A DNA stretch of 64,000 nucleotides from Enterobacter asburiae. GTDB taxonomy: Bacteria > Pseudomonadota > Gammaproteobacteria > Enterobacterales > Enterobacteriaceae. Position 1 is the stretch's first letter, and every line of letters begins with the position of its first letter. The position numbers and the translations under genes were made by a program. The notes beneath the pieces are model-generated. The model ran no database searches. It was not told the origin of the DNA and saw nothing but the letters and a program-made list of their open reading frames with translations. Below are positions 59,852 through 64,000 of the stretch, in pieces. The stretch spans positions 2,046,001 to 2,110,000 of the forward strand of contig NZ_CP102247.1 of NCBI RefSeq assembly GCF_024599655.1, read 5' to 3'.

Positions 59852-60657
59852 GGTCCTTAGCCGATTTCGAATTTAATAAAGTGCCGCTTTGCGATGGCAT
59901 GATCCTGATTTCTGAGATGATTCGCGACGATTTTACGTCGCAGTTTGTCTACGATGAGCTGGAGAATCTGGTCAGCCTGGCGCGTGAAGAGATTAATCAG
60001 GCTCGCCCGCAAGACTGGCAATTAGAGAAGCTGCTGGAGCTTTTCTACGGCGAATGGGGTTTCTGCGACACGCGGGGCGTATATCGCCTGTCTGACGCGT
60101 TATGGCTGGACCAGGTCTTAAAAAATCGTCAGGGCAGCGCCGTGGCGCTGGGCTCTATTTTGCTGTGGGTCGCGCACCGTCTGGATATTCCGCTGGTCCC
60201 GGTCATTTTCCCGACGCAGATGATCCTGCGCGCGGAGTGGCTGGACGGCGAAATGTGGCTCATTAATCCCTTCAACGGCGACACGCTGGATGAACATACG
60301 CTGGACGTGTGGCTGAAAGGCAATATCAGCCCGGTGGCTGAGCTCTTCAATGAAGATCTCGATGAGGCGGATAACGCCGAGGTGATTCGCAAGCTGCTGG
60401 ATACGCTGAAGTCCGCGTTGATGGAAGAGCGTCAGATGGAGCTGGCGTTGCGCGCCAGTGAAGTGCTGCTGCAGTTCAACCCGGAAGACCCGTACGAAAT
60501 TCGCGATCGCGGGCTGATCTATGCGCAGCTCGACTGTGAGCACGTGGCGCTGAATGATTTGAATTATTTCGTCGAGCAGTGTCCGGAAGATCCCATTAGC
60601 GAAATGATTCGTGCGCAGATCAACGCGATCTCGCACAAACAAATTACACTGCATTAA
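59848..60657 (+). CDS. sirB1: SirB1 family protein (transglutaminase-like and TPR)
   Basis: A 269-residue protein, orthologue of E. coli YchA/SirB1. It starts MRSLADFEFNKVPLCDGMIL and contains GEWGFCDTRGVYRLSDALWLDQVLKNRQGSAVALG, GEMWLINPFNGDTL (transglutaminase-like fold), and C-terminal helical repeats (LALRASEVLLQFNPEDPYEIRDRG). The function is not established; it was named for an effect on Salmonella invasion-gene regulation. It overlaps the sirB2 relic and lies 36 bp before kdsA. Confidence 0.95.
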   Translation: MRSLADFEFNKVPLCDGMILISEMIRDDFTSQFVYDELENLVSLAREEINQARPQDWQLEKLLELFYGEWGFCDTRGVYRLSDALWLDQVLKNRQGSAVALGSILLWVAHRLDIPLVPVIFPTQMILRAEWLDGEMWLINPFNGDTLDEHTLDVWLKGNISPVAELFNEDLDEADNAEVIRKLLDTLKSALMEERQMELALRASEVLLQFNPEDPYEIRDRGLIYAQLDCEHVALNDLNYFVEQCPEDPISEMIRAQINAISHKQITLH

Positions 60658-60693
60658 TCTTAATTCCGATTCACACCTGAATAAGGCGATCCT

Positions 60694-61548
60694 ATGAAAC
60701 AAAAAGTGGTTAGCATTGGTGATATCAAGGTAGCAAACGATCTGCCGTTCGTACTGTTTGGCGGCATGAACGTGCTGGAATCCCGCGATCTCGCCATGCG
60801 TATCTGCGAACACTACGTGACCGTGACCCAGAAGCTGGGCATCCCGTACGTGTTTAAGGCCTCTTTTGACAAAGCCAACCGCTCCTCCATCAACTCTTAC
60901 CGTGGCCCGGGCCTGGAAGAAGGGATGAAGATTTTCCAGGAGCTGAAGCAGACCTTTGGCGTGAAAGTGATCACCGACGTGCATGAAGCCTCACAGGCGC
61001 AGCCGGTGGCAGACGTGGTGGACGTGATTCAGCTCCCGGCATTCCTGGCTCGCCAGACCGACCTGGTTGCGGCGATGGCGAAAACTGGTGCTGTTATCAA
61101 CGTGAAGAAACCACAGTTCGTGAGCCCGGGGCAGATGGGTAACATCGTCGATAAGTTTATCGAAGGTGGCAACGACAAGGTGATCCTGTGTGACCGTGGC
61201 GCAAACTTCGGTTACGACAACCTGGTTGTCGACATGCTGGGCTTCAGCGTGATGAAAAATGTCTCCGGCCAGTCTCCGGTGATTTTCGACGTGACCCACG
61301 CCCTGCAGTGCCGCGACCCGTTTGGCGCCGCGTCCGGTGGCCGTCGTGCCCAGGTGACCGAGCTGGCGCGTGCCGGTATGGCGACCGGCCTGGCTGGTCT
61401 GTTTATTGAAGCGCACCCGGATCCGGCTAATGCGAAATGCGACGGCCCATCTGCGCTGCCTCTGGATAAGCTGGAGCCGTTCCTGAAACAGATCAAAGCG
61501 ATTGACGATCTGGTGAAGAGCTTCGACGAGCTGGATACCAGCAACTAA
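60694..61548 (+). CDS. kdsA: 3-deoxy-8-phosphooctulonate (Kdo-8-P) synthase
   Basis: Condenses arabinose 5-phosphate with PEP to form Kdo-8-phosphate for LPS inner core. The 284 residues equal the E. coli length. Hallmarks: LFGGMNVLESRDLAM, YVFKASFDKANRSSINSYRGPGLEEG, VITDVHEASQ, INVKKPQFVSPGQMGN and the DVTHALQ segment. It is the last gene of this operon, followed by a strong terminator. Confidence 0.98.
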   Translation: MKQKVVSIGDIKVANDLPFVLFGGMNVLESRDLAMRICEHYVTVTQKLGIPYVFKASFDKANRSSINSYRGPGLEEGMKIFQELKQTFGVKVITDVHEASQAQPVADVVDVIQLPAFLARQTDLVAAMAKTGAVINVKKPQFVSPGQMGNIVDKFIEGGNDKVILCDRGANFGYDNLVVDMLGFSVMKNVSGQSPVIFDVTHALQCRDPFGAASGGRRAQVTELARAGMATGLAGLFIEAHPDPANAKCDGPSALPLDKLEPFLKQIKAIDDLVKSFDELDTSN

Positions 61549-61550
61549 TA

Positions 61551-61578
61551 AAAAAACCCGCTTCGGCGGGTTTTTTTT
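61551..61578 (+). terminator. rho-independent terminator after kdsA
   Basis: CCCGC-TTCG-GCGGG with a UUCG tetraloop, preceded by six A and followed by eight T residues, 2 bp after the kdsA stop. Confidence 0.93.
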
Positions 61579-61590
61579 ATGGGGCATATT

Positions 61591-61657
61591 GCCGGGTGGC
61601 GCTGCGCTTACCCGGCCTACAAAACCCGTAGGCCCTGCAAGCGAAGCGCCGCTGGGC
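61591..61657. repeat. BIME: two inverted REP units between kdsA and chaA
   Basis: GCCGGGTGGCGC ... TTACCCGGCCTAC (61591-61620) and GTAGGCCCTGC ... GCGCCGCTGGGC (61628-61657) are REP units in opposite orientation, lying between convergent kdsA and chaA. Confidence 0.8.
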
Positions 61658-61665
61658 AAAAAACA

Positions 61666-62766
61666 CTACGCAAAAATCGTCATCAAATAGGCAATAAACA
61701 ACGCCATATGCGCCGCGCCGTTCAGCACGTTGGTGCGTCCGGTTGAGAATGAAATCTGGCACAGCAGTAACGAGGCGACCATCACAATCATCTCCGGCGC
61801 GCCCAGCGCAAACTGCAGCTCGTTGCCCGTCATAAAGGCAATCAGCGTCACTACCGGTACGGTAAGTGAAATCGTCGCCAGTACGGAGCCGAAGAACAGG
61901 TTCATTGCGCGCTGCACCTGATTATTCAACACCGCTTTCAGCGCCCCCAGCCCTTCAGGGGACAGGATCAGCAGGGCGACCAGGAAGCCGGTAAACGCTA
62001 CCGGCGCGTTCAGCTCGGTTAACAGCGTTTCCAGCGGGTTGGCATTCATCTTGGTGACCGCAATCACCGCAATCAGATGCACGATCAGCCAAACCGTATG
62101 CCACGCGCTGCTGTGGGCCGACGGCTTGCCGTGGTGCGGGTCATCATCGTCGCCGTCATCTTCATGCTCGTACACAAACAGGCTCTGGTGCGTTTTGGTC
62201 TGAATCAACAGAAACACGCCGTACATGGCGGCGGAAATGAGCGCGACCAGCAGCGCCTGACCGGTGGAGAAGTTTGCACCCGGCAGCGCCATCGGGAAGA
62301 CCAGCACAATAATGGCCAGCGGGAAGAGGGCAATCAGATACTGTTTAATGCCGAACAGGTTCATATACTGGGTCGCGAACTTGCGGCCGCCCAGCAGCAG
62401 AGAGAAGCCCACCAGGCCGCCCGTCACAATCATAATGATCGAGTAGAGCGTGTCGCGCATCAGCGTCGGCGCGGCATCGCCGGTCGCCATGAGCGCGGAA
62501 ATCAGGCTAACTTCGAGGATAACGACGGAAAGGCTGAGAATTAACGATCCGTACGGCTCGCCCAGACGGTGGGCCAGGACGTCCGCATGGCGAACGACGC
62601 TAAATGCGCTAGTTAAGATGCCGACCAGGGCAAGAATATTGATACCAACCACCACTGGCAGTGACTGACTGCTTCCCCAGAAGAGCAGCACAGCCAGTGC
62701 CAGAACCGGGAAAATGAGTGACGTCTCCTTGTGGCGGGTCTTTACCGCCTCGTGTGTTGCTGTCAT
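61666..62766 (-). CDS. chaA: Na+/K+/Ca2+:proton antiporter ChaA
   Basis: Inner-membrane cation/proton exchanger that helps expel Na+, K+ and Ca2+ at alkaline pH. The 366-residue protein has about 11 membrane helices; the CaCA-family repeats are seen as the LSVVILEVSLISALMATGD and ALLILSPEGLGALKAVLNNQ helices, each with a key acidic residue. A central acidic/His loop (YEHEDDGDDDDPHHGKPSAH) is typical. ATG 62766 (MTATHEAVKTRHKET) has GGAGAA upstream and aligns with the E. coli start; ATG 62781 would add five residues without a ribosome site. Confidence 0.97.
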   Translation of the reverse strand: MTATHEAVKTRHKETSLIFPVLALAVLLFWGSSQSLPVVVGINILALVGILTSAFSVVRHADVLAHRLGEPYGSLILSLSVVILEVSLISALMATGDAAPTLMRDTLYSIIMIVTGGLVGFSLLLGGRKFATQYMNLFGIKQYLIALFPLAIIVLVFPMALPGANFSTGQALLVALISAAMYGVFLLIQTKTHQSLFVYEHEDDGDDDDPHHGKPSAHSSAWHTVWLIVHLIAVIAVTKMNANPLETLLTELNAPVAFTGFLVALLILSPEGLGALKAVLNNQVQRAMNLFFGSVLATISLTVPVVTLIAFMTGNELQFALGAPEMIVMVASLLLCQISFSTGRTNVLNGAAHMALFIAYLMTIFA

Positions 62767-62825
62767 GTGCTTCTCCATCAATGCAGGTGCTTGTAATTAT
62801 AGATAGAATTTTGAGGTCATTAAAC

Positions 62826-62841
62826 TAACAGATCTCTGTTA
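62826..62841. promoter_or_regulatory. inverted repeat upstream of chaA
   Basis: TAACAGA-TC-TCTGTTA is a perfect repeat with 7-bp arms in the AT-rich divergent region between chaA (start 62766) and chaB (start 63037), 60 bp upstream of the chaA ATG. The size suits an operator for a dimeric regulator; no regulator is known to me for it. Confidence 0.4.
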
Positions 62842-63036
62842 AATACCCTTTATTTTTTACTTAATTTTACCCTTTGTCATGATTTTTCTGTTTGATGTCT
62901 ATAATTCTCTGTCTTTATTTAATATTCATTAAATAACAACGAATTATAAATGGTATATATTCATAAATTATCGCGGGGTGGCACGCTGCCATATCGTCGT
63001 CCACACTTATCTCTTTAGCCAAAAGAGAGGTCAGTG

Positions 63037-63267
63037 ATGCCCTATAAAACGAAACGCGAATTACCCGATAACGTGCAAAACGTGCTGCCCGCCCATGCGC
63101 AGGATATCTACAAAGAGGCGTTTAACAGCGCCTGGGATCAATACAAAGATAAGGACGATCGCCGGGATGATGCCAGCCGTGAAGAGACGGCGCACAAAGT
63201 CGCCTGGGCCGCCGTAAAACATGAATATGAGAAAGGAGACGACGATAAATGGCATAAAAAGAAATAG
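63037..63267 (+). CDS. chaB: ChaB, putative cation transport regulator
   Basis: A 76-residue acidic and basic, fully soluble helical protein: MPYKTKRELPDNVQNVLPAH, then FNSAWDQYKDKDDRRDDASREETAHKVAWAAVKHEYEKG. It is the standard ChaB family sequence and length; its function as regulator of ChaA is not proven. ATG 63037 (MPYKT) is chosen over the adjacent GTG at 63034 on family similarity, with AGAGAGG upstream. It is divergent from chaA and followed after 177 bp by chaC. Confidence 0.95.
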   Translation: MPYKTKRELPDNVQNVLPAHAQDIYKEAFNSAWDQYKDKDDRRDDASREETAHKVAWAAVKHEYEKGDDDKWHKKK

Positions 63268-63444
63268 CCGTGAAATAATTCGCTGCCTTCATTTTGACTT
63301 TTCAGGCGGTTGAACTTCCGTTGTATTGCAACTGGTCCGCTAATTGCTTATCGTTATTTAACTGCTGGCAAAATGACCAGCACATAATGCCGGGAAGGCG
63401 AATTACAGATGTCGCAAGGAAGCATGCAGTGGCGGAGGTGGAAA

Positions 63445-64000
63445 GTGTTAACGCGTGATTTCTTAATGAAGGCAGATTGTAAGACGGCATTTGGTGCTAT
63501 TGAGGAATCGCTTCTCTGGTCAGCTGAACAACGTGCGGCGTCACTCGCTGCCACGCTTGCCTGCCGCCCGGATGATGGCCCGGTATGGATTTTTGGCTAC
63601 GGCTCCCTGATGTGGAACCCGGCTCTGGAATTTGTCGAATCGGCAACGGGCACGCTGCCTGGCTGGCACCGCGCATTTTGCCTGCGCCTGACGGCCGGAC
63701 GCGGCAGCGCGTGCCAGCCGGGACGCATGCTTGCACTGAAAGAGGGCGGGCGCACCACGGGCGTGGCGTATCGCCTTCCGGATGCCACGCTGGAGGAGGA
63801 GCTCACGCTGCTCTGGAAGCGCGAGATGATCACCGGCTGCTATATGCCGAGCTGGTGCAAGCTGGAACTGGACGACGGTCGTACCGTCAATGCGCTGGTG
63901 TTTATTATGGACCCGCGCCATCCGCTGTATGAAGCGGATACCCGTACGCAGGTGATTGCCCCGCTGATTGCCGCCGCGAGCGGGCCGCTGGGCACCAACG
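63445..64000 (+). CDS. chaC: glutathione-specific gamma-glutamylcyclotransferase ChaC, 5' part (runs off window)
   Basis: ChaC degrades glutathione to 5-oxoproline and Cys-Gly. The visible 185 codons contain the substrate-binding loop VWIFGYGSLMWNP, FCLRLTAGRGSACQPG, LKEGGRTTGVAYRL, and LTLLWKREMITGCY, where the Glu of WKREM is the catalytic acid of the family, and MDPRHPLYEADTRTQVIAPLI. The start is GTG at 63445, with GGAGG six bases upstream; ATG 63466 is an in-frame alternative without a ribosome site. The 3' end is beyond the window. Confidence 0.95.
   Translation, partial: MLTRDFLMKADCKTAFGAIEESLLWSAEQRAASLAATLACRPDDGPVWIFGYGSLMWNPALEFVESATGTLPGWHRAFCLRLTAGRGSACQPGRMLALKEGGRTTGVAYRLPDATLEEELTLLWKREMITGCYMPSWCKLELDDGRTVNALVFIMDPRHPLYEADTRTQVIAPLIAAASGPLGTN

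Overview
The window looks like chromosome of an enterobacterium close to the Enterobacter cloacae complex. The right half keeps the gene order known from the Escherichia coli chromosome (ychF, pth, ychH, dauA, prs, ispE, lolB, hemA, prfA, prmC, sirB1, kdsA, chaA, chaB, chaC). REP/BIME and ERIC repeats typical of Enterobacteriaceae lie between genes. The type VI secretion locus resembles, from memory, the Enterobacter layout (hcp followed by tae4/tai4, ending in eagR-rhs-immunity). The genus is an inference; no database search was possible.

Layout. (1) 1-12.2 kb is an accessory metabolic and regulatory block: the end of a TonB-dependent siderophore receptor, periplasmic trehalase treA, a divergent AraC regulator and MFS exporter, a GlxA-type regulator with a second GAPDH, a membrane desaturase coupled to a PhnD-like binding protein, and a YdeP-type molybdopterin oxidoreductase followed by a LysR gene. 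(2) 12.2-13.2 kb is a long AT-rich stretch without genes and is the likely control region of the next block. (3) 13.2-48.2 kb is a complete T6SS locus, all on the + strand. All 13 core genes are present: tssJ, K, L, M, A, B, C, D (hcp), E, F, G, H (clpV) and I (vgrG). Accessory genes are tagF, tagH (FHA), pppA, tagJ and ppkA. (4) 48.3-64 kb is conserved core genome: translation (pth, prfA, prmC), heme (hemA), isoprenoids (ispE), PRPP (prs), LPS Kdo (kdsA), lipoprotein sorting (lolB) and cation transport (chaA).

How the T6SS works here. TssJLM with TssK, F, G and E form the membrane complex and baseplate. TssA primes TssB/C sheath and Hcp tube assembly, and ClpV recycles contracted sheath. PpkA, PppA, the FHA protein TagH and TagF are the expected threonine-phosphorylation control circuit. 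Three antibacterial payloads can be read: Tae4, a peptidoglycan amidase with immunity Tai4; a VgrG whose C-terminal extension carries an HExxH zinc-peptidase-like domain, followed by a translationally overlapping exported protein that is probably its immunity; and a prePAAR/PAAR Rhs protein with its EagR chaperone, a C-terminal nuclease-like toxin and a cytoplasmic immunity protein. Two further AT-rich exported orphans lie between the VgrG and Rhs modules.

The most notable observations are the VgrG metallopeptidase module with its exported neighbours, an unassigned periplasmic protein between pppA and tagJ, an 18-bp-stem hairpin between tai4 and tagH, paired inverted repeats upstream of hcp, a shrunken sirB2 relic between prmC and sirB1, and a MerR/AlbA-like regulator with a clear dyad operator.
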